DNA of 52,389 bases from Nitrospira sp. (GCA_002634385.1 NSJL01000025.1:1-52389); one strand, 5' to 3'. Shown: positions 34,474-42,200, numbered from the stretch's first letter. The notes: generated by a model not told the origin, from the letters alone. Program-made: numbers and translations.

Positions 34474-35710
34474 TACAGAAATACCCGCCTACGGAGGCTT
34501 TTCCCTCGGAAGGTGTGAGGGAAAGGTGGTACTGGTAAAGGGTGCCCTGCCGGGGGAACGGGTTGAAGTGCGCCTTGAGGAGCAGAAGAGCGATTTTTCC
34601 ACTGCCTCAACTCTGCGGGTCATTGAACCCTCCCCGGATAGAAGAGAGCCTTTCTGCGGCCTTTTCGGCCTTTGCGGAGGTTGCCACATGCAGTACGCGT
34701 CCTATGAGCGCCAGGTAAAAATGAAAGAAGAGGTCCTGAGGGATGCTCTGAGGCGACTGGCCCGCAGGGAGCCCGACCTCTCCCCTTCCCTTGTCGATGG
34801 GAACCCCTGGCGTTACCGCTACCGGGGACAGTTCAAGGTGGACGCCGGGAAGATCGGCTTTTACCGGGAGAAGACGCGGGACGTGGTGGATGCGGAGGAG
34901 TGTCCCCTTATGGCTGATCCGGTGAACGGAGGGCTCTCCAAGGCAAGAGCTATTGTGAGAGAGGGGAGGGTGCCGGGTTTGAAGGAGGTCAGGGAAATAC
35001 ATCTTTCCTGCGGGGAGGGGACTGTCGTTCTTCTCAAAACGCGCCTGGCTGCCCGGAGGAAAAAGGAGGCTGATATCCTTGCTGCGCCGTTTCTGGAAGC
35101 AGGCTTTGCGGGGGTCTTTGTGGAGGACACCTACAGGAGGATGATGAAGTACGGCGAGCCTTTTACCTCTTTCTCCCTCGGGGGGCTCTGTTATACCGTA
35201 TCGCCCCTCAGTTTTTTTCAGAGCCACTGGAGGCTGAACCAGGAGGTGGTCGCCTTTGTCAAAAAGGTACTGCGCCCCCTCAGGGGAAAAAACGTGCTGG
35301 ACCTGTACGCAGGGGCAGGCAATTTCTCCCTGCCCCTTGCCGATGAGGCGTATACGGTTATTGCCGTCGAAGAGAACTCCGCTGCAATAGAGGACGGAAA
35401 GAGGAATGCGGAACGGAACAGGATCGGGAACTGCCGGTTTCTCCATTCCTCTGCCGAGAGGGTGGTGGTGCAGGAGCGCGTTCATCTCCTGATCCTCGAT
35501 CCTCCCCGTCTGGGGCTTACCGGAAGGACAGTGGAGAAAGTGCTGTCAATGATGCCGGAAAGAATTGCGTATATCTCCTGCAACCCTACGACCCTTGCGC
35601 GGGATCTGCGCAAGCTGGAGGCGAGGTATGATCTGGAATCCGTAAGGATGATCGATTTTTTTCCGCAGACCTACCATATTGAATCCCTTACTCTTTTACG
35701 AATGAAATAA
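34442..35710 (+). CDS. 23S rRNA (uracil-5-)-methyltransferase, RlmD/TrmA family
   Basis: The 422-residue protein has an N-terminal TRAM-type domain (GGFSLGRCEGKVVLVKGALPGE), Fe-S cysteines (FCGLFGLCGGC and the later EECPL) and a C-terminal SAM methyltransferase domain. Motif I is VLDLYAGAGNFSLP, the Asp motif is LILDPPRLGL and the catalytic Cys is in SCNPTTLARDL. The family methylates C5 of uracil in 23S rRNA (RlmD/RlmC) or tRNA. The Fe-S cluster and TRAM domain favour an rRNA target, but the exact base is not known. A GGAAGAGAG site precedes the ATG, and a short leader ORF overlaps it. Confidence 0.93.
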   Translation: MPYHSAIVVLDTEIPAYGGFSLGRCEGKVVLVKGALPGERVEVRLEEQKSDFSTASTLRVIEPSPDRREPFCGLFGLCGGCHMQYASYERQVKMKEEVLRDALRRLARREPDLSPSLVDGNPWRYRYRGQFKVDAGKIGFYREKTRDVVDAEECPLMADPVNGGLSKARAIVREGRVPGLKEVREIHLSCGEGTVVLLKTRLAARRKKEADILAAPFLEAGFAGVFVEDTYRRMMKYGEPFTSFSLGGLCYTVSPLSFFQSHWRLNQEVVAFVKKVLRPLRGKNVLDLYAGAGNFSLPLADEAYTVIAVEENSAAIEDGKRNAERNRIGNCRFLHSSAERVVVQERVHLLILDPPRLGLTGRTVEKVLSMMPERIAYISCNPTTLARDLRKLEARYDLESVRMIDFFPQTYHIESLTLLRMK

Positions 35711-35728
35711 GACGTGCCCCTTTCCTCT

Positions 35729-36378
35729 TAATGCGCTCTCTGTCGGGGAGGGAGGGGCAGGGGGATTCGATGTCCTTGCAATGCGACAGGATCACCGTAT
35801 TCCCTCGCGGATAGTTGATTCTGATGCTCGTATCTTCCGGGGAGACTCACCCCTGACTCCTACTCTCTGTGTCAGGGGAGTCGTGAAGTCCTTCCCTCCC
35901 CGACCTCTTGTTCTGCCTCTCTACCGCTCACTCCGTTACCACAGCGCAAACTCGCCTTCTCCGCCCCGAAAAGTCTTACGACTGTTTCGGGGACCCCTCT
36001 TTTCCTCCATCGTTCTGGCATGCACTGTGGTGGCCACTCCGTTTCACGAAGAGAGGAGACGAACAAGAGCTAAGGTCCGCTCAGAACTCCCCTCCTCCCC
36101 TCTCTGAGAGAGGGAGCACTCACCCCCTGTCCCCTGGTTTATTCTTGTCAAGGACTCCCCTCTTCTTCATCATGCATGCCCATCAAACATGCATTCCTTT
36201 CGGGGGAGAGAGAAAGAGGGGGTCCCTCTCCCCTCTCTTTTCTTCTGCCGTCATCCCGGCGGATCCTCTGAGCCGGGATCCAGTCCTTTTCCGAAAGACT
36301 CCGGTTCAGAGACTCTGGACCCCGGCTTTCGCCGGGGTGACGGCTTTGAGGGATTCCGACTCTCTCCGGGGTGACGGA
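35729..36378. repeat. Long intergenic repeat, copy A (650 bp)
   Basis: This block is repeated in the same orientation at 39432-40027. From about 36019 to the end the two copies are almost identical; the first part is more diverged. Copy A has a 62-base segment (about 35957-36018) containing a CCCCGAA...TTCGGGG hairpin, where copy B has nine bases. The hairpin resembles one inside the TIR elements at 1724 and 38889. ORFs through the block (for example 35908-36405) are unlikely to be genes: they follow the repeat and its hairpins. The spacer 36379-36767 holds further CCCC/GAGG-rich repeats and no gene that I can support. Confidence 0.85.
36248..36343. repeat. 96-bp palindromic intergenic repeat in copy A
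   Basis: CCGTCATCCCGGC at 36248 pairs with GCCGGGGTGACGG at 36331 to form a large hairpin. Inside are nested GGATCC-type and CTCTGG...CCAG segments. The same unit occurs at 39897-39992. Such GTCATCCC...GGGGTGAC units are a common bacterial intergenic repeat class. Translation yields the typical spurious TPAFAGVT peptide. Confidence 0.75.
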
Positions 36379-36767
36379 GTAGAGGGGCTCCGGCTGTCTC
36401 CCTGAGTGACTGATTCTGAAACGGAGTATGTACGGGGGCAGGGGGGTATCCTCTTCTCTGTAGCGAGTGTCTGGAATAGCAGAGGGGGCCGGACATAGGG
36501 AAAACACGCCTGTCCCCATCGTATGCGTGAAGGGGATCAGGGGAGATATCACGATCAGTATATCCCCTGAGAACAGGGAGGATTTCACTCGCAAAGAAAG
36601 AGGGTACCCCCTTGCCCCTCACCAGAGGATGCCTGCTCAGAATCGATCTTCCCCCCTGCTGCCTCTACAGGATCAAAGGAACTACCATAATTTATGGCCA
36701 AATTTAGTTTCATCACTTTTTTAGTCTTATCAGCAGCGCGAGGGAGACGGAAAGAGTCCGTCATTTC

Positions 36768-36776
36768 TGCTATACT
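36768..36776 (+). promoter_or_regulatory. Extended -10 promoter of the GNAT gene
   Basis: TGCTATACT is an extended -10 box. The ATG follows 36 bases later with AGGGGG near it, so this is an ordinary short-leader transcript. No strong -35 seen. Confidence 0.4.
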
Positions 36777-36812
36777 TATTCCAAAATCGCGACGGGACAG
36801 GGGGCAAAACCT

Positions 36813-37280
36813 ATGGTTACCATCATGCCTGCAGATGAGGGCAAGATCCTTGCACAAGTGAAGGAACTTTTCAGCGAGTATGCTGCCGCACTGGGTTGCA
36901 ATCCCTGCTTTAAGAACCTGGAACAGGAGATAGCCGCTCTTCCCGGTGACTACTCCCCTCCCGGGGGATCTTTGCTTGTGGCCCGATACGACAACCGGGT
37001 GGCAGGATGCGTGGCATTAAAAAGGCTGGACGAGAACGCATGCGAGATGAAGAGGCTCTATGTGCGCCCCGAATTCAGGGGAAAGGGCATTGGCAAGGCC
37101 TTGGTCCTCTCCGCCGTCGAAGATGCCCGCAAGTTGGGATACCGTCATATTCGGTTGAACACCCTTCCCTCCATGAAAGAGGCAATCCCCCTCTATCACT
37201 TCCTGGGGTTTTATGACATTCAGCCTTATGGGGCAACCCCTATTCCCGGGGCGCTCTATATGGAATTCACTATCTCCTGA
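36813..37280 (+). CDS. GNAT-family N-acetyltransferase
   Basis: The 155-residue protein has the GNAT fold. It shows beta-strand motif GGSLLVARYDNRVAGCVALKRL, then CEMKRLYVRPEFRGKGIGKALVLSAV with the acetyl-CoA pyrophosphate loop RGKGIG, and a C-terminal APLYHFLGF-like segment (IPLYHFLGFYDI). The substrate is unknown; members modify proteins, amino acids or drugs. AGGGGG lies upstream of the ATG. It stands alone between the repeat block and a parS-like site. Confidence 0.9.
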   Translation: MVTIMPADEGKILAQVKELFSEYAAALGCNPCFKNLEQEIAALPGDYSPPGGSLLVARYDNRVAGCVALKRLDENACEMKRLYVRPEFRGKGIGKALVLSAVEDARKLGYRHIRLNTLPSMKEAIPLYHFLGFYDIQPYGATPIPGALYMEFTIS

Positions 37281-37315
37281 ACAGTTCAACAAACAAACAG
37301 CAGGCACCGTCTTCT

Positions 37316-37331
37316 TGTTCCACGTGGAACA
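37316..37331. other. parS-like centromere site 1
   Basis: TGTTCCACGTGGAACA is a perfect 16-bp palindrome matching the bacterial parS consensus TGTTNCACGTGNAACA. ParB binds such sites to start chromosome partition. A second identical site lies at 40286-40301. The right flank (ACCTGACGG-AGAATG) recurs next to site 2 in opposite orientation. Confidence 0.85.
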
Positions 37332-37420
37332 CCTGACGGAAGAATGGGGCAGAGAAAAACGGGGAGAGACAGAGTGCAGCAGGGTAGAACATAGAAGAAA
37401 AGATAGTCCGTACGCAAGAA

Positions 37421-37446
37421 GGAGGGGCACAATAATGTGCCCCTCC
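37421..37446. terminator. Hairpin between convergent GNAT and dehydrogenase genes
   Basis: GGAGGGGCACA (37421-37431) pairs perfectly with TGTGCCCCTCC (37436-37446) around ATAA. It lies between the GNAT gene (+) and the dehydrogenase gene (-) and could end transcription from either side. No long T-run follows. Confidence 0.55.
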
Positions 37447-37476
37447 TCCTAAACGGCTCTCCCACGGAGTCTTCGG

Positions 37477-38700
37477 TTACACCAGCACTTCCTCGGGAAC
37501 AAGCTCTACTTTCATCCAGCCGGGCTGGCGCTCATCAAAGGATTTGTACGCATCAATAACTGAAGTAAGGGGCTCAATATTCGAGAGCACCTTTTCCGGA
37601 TCCACCGCCCCGCTCTTCACCAGTTCGAGCAGAAAAGGAATGTATTTCCGGTGGTTGCAGTTCCCTCCCTTAATAGTAAGGTTCTTGGAAATCGCTTGGC
37701 CGAAGGGGAAGAACCGCATCGACTCGGGATAAACGCCGATAATGGAAAGCGTCCCCGCCTTTGCCACGGCATCGACCGCCCACAGGAGAGCTTGAGAGGG
37801 GGCGTCCCCGGGCACCCACGAGCCGCCTTGAGGGCTGGTCTTCGGGGCGACTTTCTTCAATTCCTGCTGGAACTGCTCCTTCAGCTGCTCTGCCTTTTGT
37901 GCGGCAGGTCCCTTCCCGGCATGCACGGCATCGACCCCCACTGCATCGATCACCCTGTCGACCCCGATCCCGCCCGTAAGGCTCAGAATAGCCTCGACAG
38001 GATCTTCCTGCTCGAAATTGATGACCTCCGCTCCCTGCGCTTTTGCCATGTCGAGCCGCGAAGGCACACGGTCCACGACGATCACCCTGCCGGCATCCAT
38101 CAGAAAGGCACTCAGAATGGCGAACTGCCCCACCGGTCCACACCCGAAAACCGCAACGGTATTCCCCGGCTTGATTTCCGCCAGATCGGCACCGAAGTAT
38201 CCGGTAGGAAAGATATCCGACAGCAGAATGGCCTGGTCATCCGTTACGTCATCGGGCACCTTCACCAGCCCAACATTTGCATAGGGAATTCGTGCTTTTT
38301 CCGCCTGCAGCCCATGGAAAGGCCCTGTCGATTTCGGCCCTCCGAAAAAAGCCGTTCCTGCCCGGGAGCCGTGGGGATTTGCAGTATCACATTGAGAGAA
38401 ATACCCTGCCCGGCAATAGGAGCAGTATCCGCATGCAATGGTGCTGGCGATTACTACACGGTCTCCCTCAAGGAAGTTCCGCACCTGAGGTCCTTTTTCC
38501 TCGATGATCCCCACACCCTCATGTCCAAGAATAGTCCCGGGCTCCATCCCCGACATGGTGCCACGCACCATGTGCAGATCAGTGCCGCATATGGCACTCG
38601 CGGTGATCTTTACGATTGCATCATTCGGTGCCTGGATTTTGGGGTCCGGCACATTTTCCAGCCTGATGTCACCCACGTCATGGAAAACCACTGCTTTCAT
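37477..38700 (-). CDS. Zinc-dependent alcohol dehydrogenase family protein
   Basis: The 407-residue protein is a medium-chain dehydrogenase. Catalytic zinc ligands appear as CGTDLH and GHEGVG, and structural zinc Cys as CGYCSYCRAGYFSQC. The NAD(P) motif is VFGCGPVGQFAI with DRVPSRLDMAK. A charged insertion (about residues 260-300, GPAAQKAEQLKEQFQQELKK) is larger than in classical ADHs and resembles the formaldehyde-dehydrogenase-like subgroup. It oxidises an alcohol or aldehyde in the cytoplasm; the substrate is unknown. The start at 38700 follows GGAGGG. A perfect hairpin lies in its leader. It is flanked by two parS-like sites. Confidence 0.93.
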   Translation of the reverse strand: MKAVVFHDVGDIRLENVPDPKIQAPNDAIVKITASAICGTDLHMVRGTMSGMEPGTILGHEGVGIIEEKGPQVRNFLEGDRVVIASTIACGYCSYCRAGYFSQCDTANPHGSRAGTAFFGGPKSTGPFHGLQAEKARIPYANVGLVKVPDDVTDDQAILLSDIFPTGYFGADLAEIKPGNTVAVFGCGPVGQFAILSAFLMDAGRVIVVDRVPSRLDMAKAQGAEVINFEQEDPVEAILSLTGGIGVDRVIDAVGVDAVHAGKGPAAQKAEQLKEQFQQELKKVAPKTSPQGGSWVPGDAPSQALLWAVDAVAKAGTLSIIGVYPESMRFFPFGQAISKNLTIKGGNCNHRKYIPFLLELVKSGAVDPEKVLSNIEPLTSVIDAYKSFDERQPGWMKVELVPEEVLV

Positions 38701-38746
38701 AGCGCACCCTCCCTTTTTCTTATTGCTACGCCTTTCCTCAACTGCT

Positions 38747-38774
38747 CTCTGCATTCTTTGCAGAGAATGCAGAG
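38747..38774 (-). promoter_or_regulatory. 11-bp perfect hairpin in the dehydrogenase leader
   Basis: CTCTGCATTCT (38747-38757) and AGAATGCAGAG (38764-38774) form a perfect inverted repeat with a six-base loop. It lies between a TATAAT at 38813-38808 and the ATG at 38700, so it should be in the 5' leader. It could be an operator for a dimeric regulator or an RNA hairpin. I see no T-run after it. Confidence 0.5.
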
Positions 38775-38888
38775 TTCCTCATGCTTTATCCCTCCTTCCG
38801 AGGCAGCATTATAAAGATGAAAATGCCTGAATACGCACAGGGTAAAGTAATGAGCGTCTTCCCTCTCCTGTATTCTTGCAACTCTTTA

Positions 38889-39134
38889 GGGTGTGTAGGC
38901 AAACGGTGTTCGTTGCGGGACCGGGCGAAGAGTTCCTGAGCAAGAACAGGGGTTCCCGAAAAGTCGAAGACTTTTTGGGCAGAAGGCGGCACGAGGAAAA
39001 CACCCGCCATAATGAGACAATACCGAGCAGTGCTACGGTAAGGACGTTTTCTTCGTGACAACACAGCCTGTGTGCTGTGCGGCCAGTCGCAGCAGAAGCC
39101 GCTGCTGCAAGAGAAGATAGGTGCCTACACACTC
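38889..39134. repeat. 246-bp MITE-like element, copy 2
   Basis: GGGTGTGTAGGCA begins the left end and its imperfect complement TGCCTACACACTC ends the right (12 of 13 match). A TA dinucleotide flanks each end (38887-38888 and 39135-39136), as expected for a TA-targeting element. Read backwards, the interior matches copy 1 at 1724-1964: CTTCTGCTGCGAC, GCTGCTCGGT and the CTTTTCGGGAACCCCTGTTCTT hairpin region. There is no credible ORF. Sequence from 39137 to 39431 contains no gene that I can support. Confidence 0.7.
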
Positions 39135-39431
39135 TAGTGATAAGAACTGCCCGCGCCCTCTGAGGCCGGTCATAGCAGGGATACGAAAAGGAAATCGAGA
39201 AAGAGCAAGCCGGAATTATCAGAGACACTTATTCAAGGCACAGCCGGGTACCACGCTTTTGCCACTCTCTTTAATTAAAAGTATATCTCTCTTATTCCCT
39301 GATGGCAAGGAAAAGAAGAGACAGGGGTGCAATTCAAAGTGGTGCAGATACCCCCTGGTAGGGGATAGTCAGCAAAGAGTCATCGCTCTCATGAGAGATT
39401 CCTGCGTCTCTTCATAGTGCGCTCTCTCTGC

Positions 39432-40027
39432 TAATGCGCTCTTTTTCGGGAGGGAGGGGCAGGGGGATTCGATGTCCTTGCAATGCGACGAATCACCGTA
39501 TTCCCTCGCAAATAGTTGTTTCAGATGCTCGTATCCTCCGGGGAGACTCACCTCTGACCTCTCCTCTCTGTGTCAGGGGAGTCGTGAAGTCCTTCCCTCC
39601 CCGACCTCTTGTTCTGCCTCTCTACCGTTCACTCCGTTACCACAGCGCAAACTCGCTTCCGCTCAAACATGCACTGTGGTGGCCACTCCGTTTCACGAAG
39701 AGAGGAGACGAACAAGAGCTAAGGTCCGCTCAGAACTCCCCTCCTCCCCTCTCTGAGAGAGGGAGCACTCACCCCCTGTCCCCTGGTTTATTCTTGTCAA
39801 GGACTCCCCTCTTCTTCATCATGCATGCCCATCAAACATGCATTCCTTTCGGGGGAGAGAGAAAGAGGGGGTCCCTCTCCCCTCTCTTTTCTTCTGCCGT
39901 CATCCCGGCGGATCCTCTGAGCCGGGATCCAGTCCTTTTCCGAAAGACTCCGGTTCAGAGACTCTGGACCCCGGCTTTCGCCGGGGTGACGGCTTTGAGG
40001 GATTCCGACTCTCTCCGGGGTGACGGA
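39432..40027. repeat. Long intergenic repeat, copy B (596 bp)
   Basis: This is a direct repeat of 35729-36378. The 3' two-thirds are near-identical, and it ends with the same CGGGGTGACGGA. The hairpin module present in copy A is absent and replaced by nine bases. The 96-bp palindrome recurs at 39897-39992. The open frame 39434-40171 follows the repeat and is not considered a gene. Confidence 0.85.
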
Positions 40028-40285
40028 TTCCGAAACAGACAGACACAGGGGGAAGTCCGCTCTTTCCCCTGGTGCCTCCCCCTCCCCTGCACCTCTTCCT
40101 TATGCCCTCACTTTGAATTGCACTCCAGAGAGACAGGTAGTGACAGGGTGAAACAGAATAAGACAGAATGAGCCAGATAGAAGATAAGACAGAGAAAGAT
40201 AGAGAGCTGCTTTTTTCCACTTTTCTGTCTTGCCCTGTTTTACTCTGTCTCATTCTGTCTTTTTCTGCTTCATTCTGCCGTCAGG

Positions 40286-40301
40286 TGTTCCACGTGGAAC
40301 A
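40286..40301. other. parS-like centromere site 2
   Basis: The same palindrome as at 37316, TGTTCCACGTGGAACA, is present without mismatch. The left flank (40143-40285) is rich in CAGA/TCTG units: GACAGAATGAG-like motifs on one side and CATTCTGTC-like complements on the other. The immediate flank CATTCTGCCGTCAGG mirrors the flank of site 1. Confidence 0.85.
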
Positions 40302-40362
40302 GGGGGACCTTTCCCAACCCACTGGAAATATGATTTGTCTCATATTTCCGAGAGCCCTTTTC

Positions 40363-40371
40363 TGTTACACT
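40363..40371 (+). promoter_or_regulatory. Extended -10 before the Cys-rich protein gene
   Basis: TGTTACACT ends six bases before the ATG at 40378. There is no clear -35 and no convincing Shine-Dalgarno site, so a leaderless start is possible. Confidence 0.4.
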
Positions 40372-40377
40372 GAAAGC

Positions 40378-40626
40378 ATGAAAGAAAGTTGTCCCGGAAG
40401 CAAAGAAATAAGAAGCCCTTATCCGGAAGAGATCGTATGTGCCTTCTGCACGCACAAAAACGAGATATGGACGGACGAACCGGATACCGTGTGCAAGGGA
40501 TGCGGGAAGACCATTACGCGGGATATGGCTCCCTCCTGTCTCTTGTGGTGTCCTGCGGCAAAGGAATGTGTCGGCGCAGACAAATACGAGAGGCTTGTCA
40601 GGAAGTTGCGCGAGCAAGGGTCTTGA
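40378..40626 (+). CDS. Small cysteine-rich, probably zinc-binding protein (82 residues)
   Basis: The start at 40378 gives 82 residues; a longer frame to 40168 passes through the parS repeat region and is unlikely. There are eight cysteines: an initial ESCPGS, IVCAFC (CxxC), VCKGC (CxxC), and SCLLWCPAAKEC near the end. Two CxxC pairs suggest a zinc ribbon, and the C-terminal WCPAAKECVG resembles Cys-rich tails seen in small bacterial proteins sometimes annotated as phosphohydrolases. I do not know its function. It precedes ferrochelatase by 33 bases, though ferrochelatase appears to have its own promoter. Confidence 0.75.
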   Translation: MKESCPGSKEIRSPYPEEIVCAFCTHKNEIWTDEPDTVCKGCGKTITRDMAPSCLLWCPAAKECVGADKYERLVRKLREQGS

Positions 40627-40652
40627 TTCCTTCCCCCTGTCTCCTGTATTCT
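40623..40652 (+). promoter_or_regulatory. hemH promoter
   Basis: TTGATT (40623-40628), 18 bases and TATTCT (40647-40652) precede the GTG start at 40660 by seven bases. There is no Shine-Dalgarno site, so a leaderless message is predicted. Confidence 0.5.
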
Positions 40653-40659
40653 TTATTGC

Positions 40660-41655
40660 GTGACCGGCATACTCCTTTTAAATCTGGGCGGCCCCGACTC
40701 CCTCGATGCAGTCGGGCCGTTTCTCTCTAATCTTTTTTCAGACAGGGACATTATCAGACTTGGCCCTCCTTTCCTGCAGAAACCCCTTGCCTCCATTATT
40801 GTACGCATACGCCTGCAGAAGGTGAAGGATGCCTATGCGCGCATCGGGGGCAAGTCGCCGCTCCCCGCAATAACTTTCGCCCAGGCGAAAGCCCTGGAAA
40901 ATCATCTGAACAAAAGGGTCCCTGCAGGAGAGGGACCTGATAATCGCACTCTCCCCGTCCCCTTGTTCCCCTTCAGGGTGTACACCGGCATGCGGTACTG
41001 GCATCCCTTTATTGGAGACACCGTAGCGGAAATGCACCGGGAGGGCATCGGGAGGGTTCTGGTCCTTAGTCTCTACCCCCATTATTCCGTGGCGACCACC
41101 GGATCTTCGGTCAAAAGCTTTGTAGAGGCAATAGCGAAGTATCCGATAGAGTATCGCTGTGTCTCCTCTTGGTTCGATCATCCCGGATACATCAAGGCAT
41201 TGGCGGAGAGTATCCGGAAAGGCATCTCCCTTTTTCCCGAAACGCCGGCCATTCTCTTCAGCGCACACAGCCTTCCGCAGAAATTCATCGATGCCGGCGA
41301 CCCTTACGACAGAGAAATACGGGGAACGATCTCCGAAGTCATGAAGAAAATCGGCGGTGAATGGCATCTCTCCTACCAGAGCAAGACCGGACCGGTAAAA
41401 TGGCTCGAGCCGACTACCGAGCACATGCTCCCTGTCCTTGCGGGAAGGGGAGTCAAAAATCTCCTTGTCGTGCCCATCAGTTTTGTATCGGACCATATCG
41501 AAACCCTCTATGAGATCGATATCCTCTATAAGGATCTGGCAAAGGATCTCGGTATGCGGCTCGAAAGGACGGAATCGCTCAATACCTCTCCCCTCTTCAT
41601 TGAGGCCCTTGCTGATATTGCTTTAAAAGAGATGAGAGAGGCCGGCTGGCTCTGA
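40660..41655 (+). CDS. hemH: Ferrochelatase
   Basis: The 331-residue protein matches ferrochelatase. It begins TGILLLNLGGPDSLDAVGPFL, contains LSLYPHYSVATTGSS and the active-site His in FSAHSLPQKFIDAGDPY, and the metal-site Glu in PISFVSDHIETLYEID. It inserts ferrous iron into protoporphyrin IX (or a coproporphyrin III in some lineages) at the end of haem synthesis. The start is GTG at 40660 because no ATG is available and the family begins here. No other haem genes are in the window. The unknown gene at 41688 converges with it. Confidence 0.95.
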   Translation: MTGILLLNLGGPDSLDAVGPFLSNLFSDRDIIRLGPPFLQKPLASIIVRIRLQKVKDAYARIGGKSPLPAITFAQAKALENHLNKRVPAGEGPDNRTLPVPLFPFRVYTGMRYWHPFIGDTVAEMHREGIGRVLVLSLYPHYSVATTGSSVKSFVEAIAKYPIEYRCVSSWFDHPGYIKALAESIRKGISLFPETPAILFSAHSLPQKFIDAGDPYDREIRGTISEVMKKIGGEWHLSYQSKTGPVKWLEPTTEHMLPVLAGRGVKNLLVVPISFVSDHIETLYEIDILYKDLAKDLGMRLERTESLNTSPLFIEALADIALKEMREAGWL

Positions 41656-41687
41656 TCGTCTCCCTCCCCCGGAGGTCAGCAGTTCCG

Positions 41688-42200
41688 TCAGAGGCTGCTG
41701 GCAACGATCCTTCCGGTCTCCTCCGAGAACAGGTGGCAATCCACACGAATGGAATGGTCTTTCAGATGTCCCTCCATCTGTCGCTTTGTGGAATGGCACA
41801 ACCTCCTGAGGATATCAAACCGTTTCCCATAATAGAGCCAGGGGAAAAGATCATCGATATCCGCGGTCCGGAATGGCTGCAGCGCAAGGGAATCGACTCC
41901 TGCGGTGCGCAGAAGAGTAAAAACATCACCGTTGGCAGGCTTGGAGGGTTTCCAGAGGGAGGTTTTCAGGAGGCTCTCCCACCCGAGTACCAGATGGACA
42001 CGGGAAGGGTGCTCTATCAGGGCAGTATTAAAAGCGGTAACGATTGCATCGATGGCTTCAACAATGTCCGCCTCGGAGATAATATAGACCTCATCACTGA
42101 AATGGAACAGCTCTTTATGCGCCTGCATGGAGGGTTTGCTGTCGCAGATAACCAGCTCGTGCTTGTCCTTGAGCCTCTCTATGGGACACAGGAGCGTCAT
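41688..42200 (-). CDS. Hypothetical protein, about 170 residues
   Basis: I do not recognise this family. No signal or TM segment is visible. The sequence has an alpha/beta pattern with HELVICDSKPSMQAH, EVYIISEADIVEAIDAIVTAF, VHLVLGWESLLK and a basic C-terminal part (YYGKRFDILRRLCHSTKRQMEGHLKDH). The order resembles a small nucleotide-binding or receiver-like fold, but key residues are not evident. The start at 42200 is chosen because TGGTACAAT ends five bases upstream; ATGs at 42215 and 42239 are alternatives. It converges with hemH and is 75 bases downstream of suhB in the same direction. Confidence 0.65.
   Translation of the reverse strand: MTLLCPIERLKDKHELVICDSKPSMQAHKELFHFSDEVYIISEADIVEAIDAIVTAFNTALIEHPSRVHLVLGWESLLKTSLWKPSKPANGDVFTLLRTAGVDSLALQPFRTADIDDLFPWLYYGKRFDILRRLCHSTKRQMEGHLKDHSIRVDCHLFSEETGRIVASSL

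Noticed and set aside
36248..36343. CRISPR-like repeats in the intergenic blocks
   Set aside because: The repeats are two large hairpins 3.6 kb apart with no regular spacers or cas genes.
35908..36405. 165-residue ORF in repeat copy A
   Set aside because: Its sequence is shared with copy B only because the DNA is repeated, and it translates a palindrome into the common spurious TPAFAGVT peptide.
39434..40171. 245-residue ORF in repeat copy B
   Set aside because: Same reason as for copy A; the two frames differ outside the repeat and have no promoter or family signal.
40168..40377. N-terminal extension of the Cys-rich protein
   Set aside because: The extension runs through the CAGA repeats and parS site 2 and shows low-complexity composition; the ATG at 40378 fits better.
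37281..40377. Replication origin with DnaA boxes near the parS sites
   Set aside because: No TTATCCACA clusters or AT-rich unwinding region were found, so only origin proximity is suggested.
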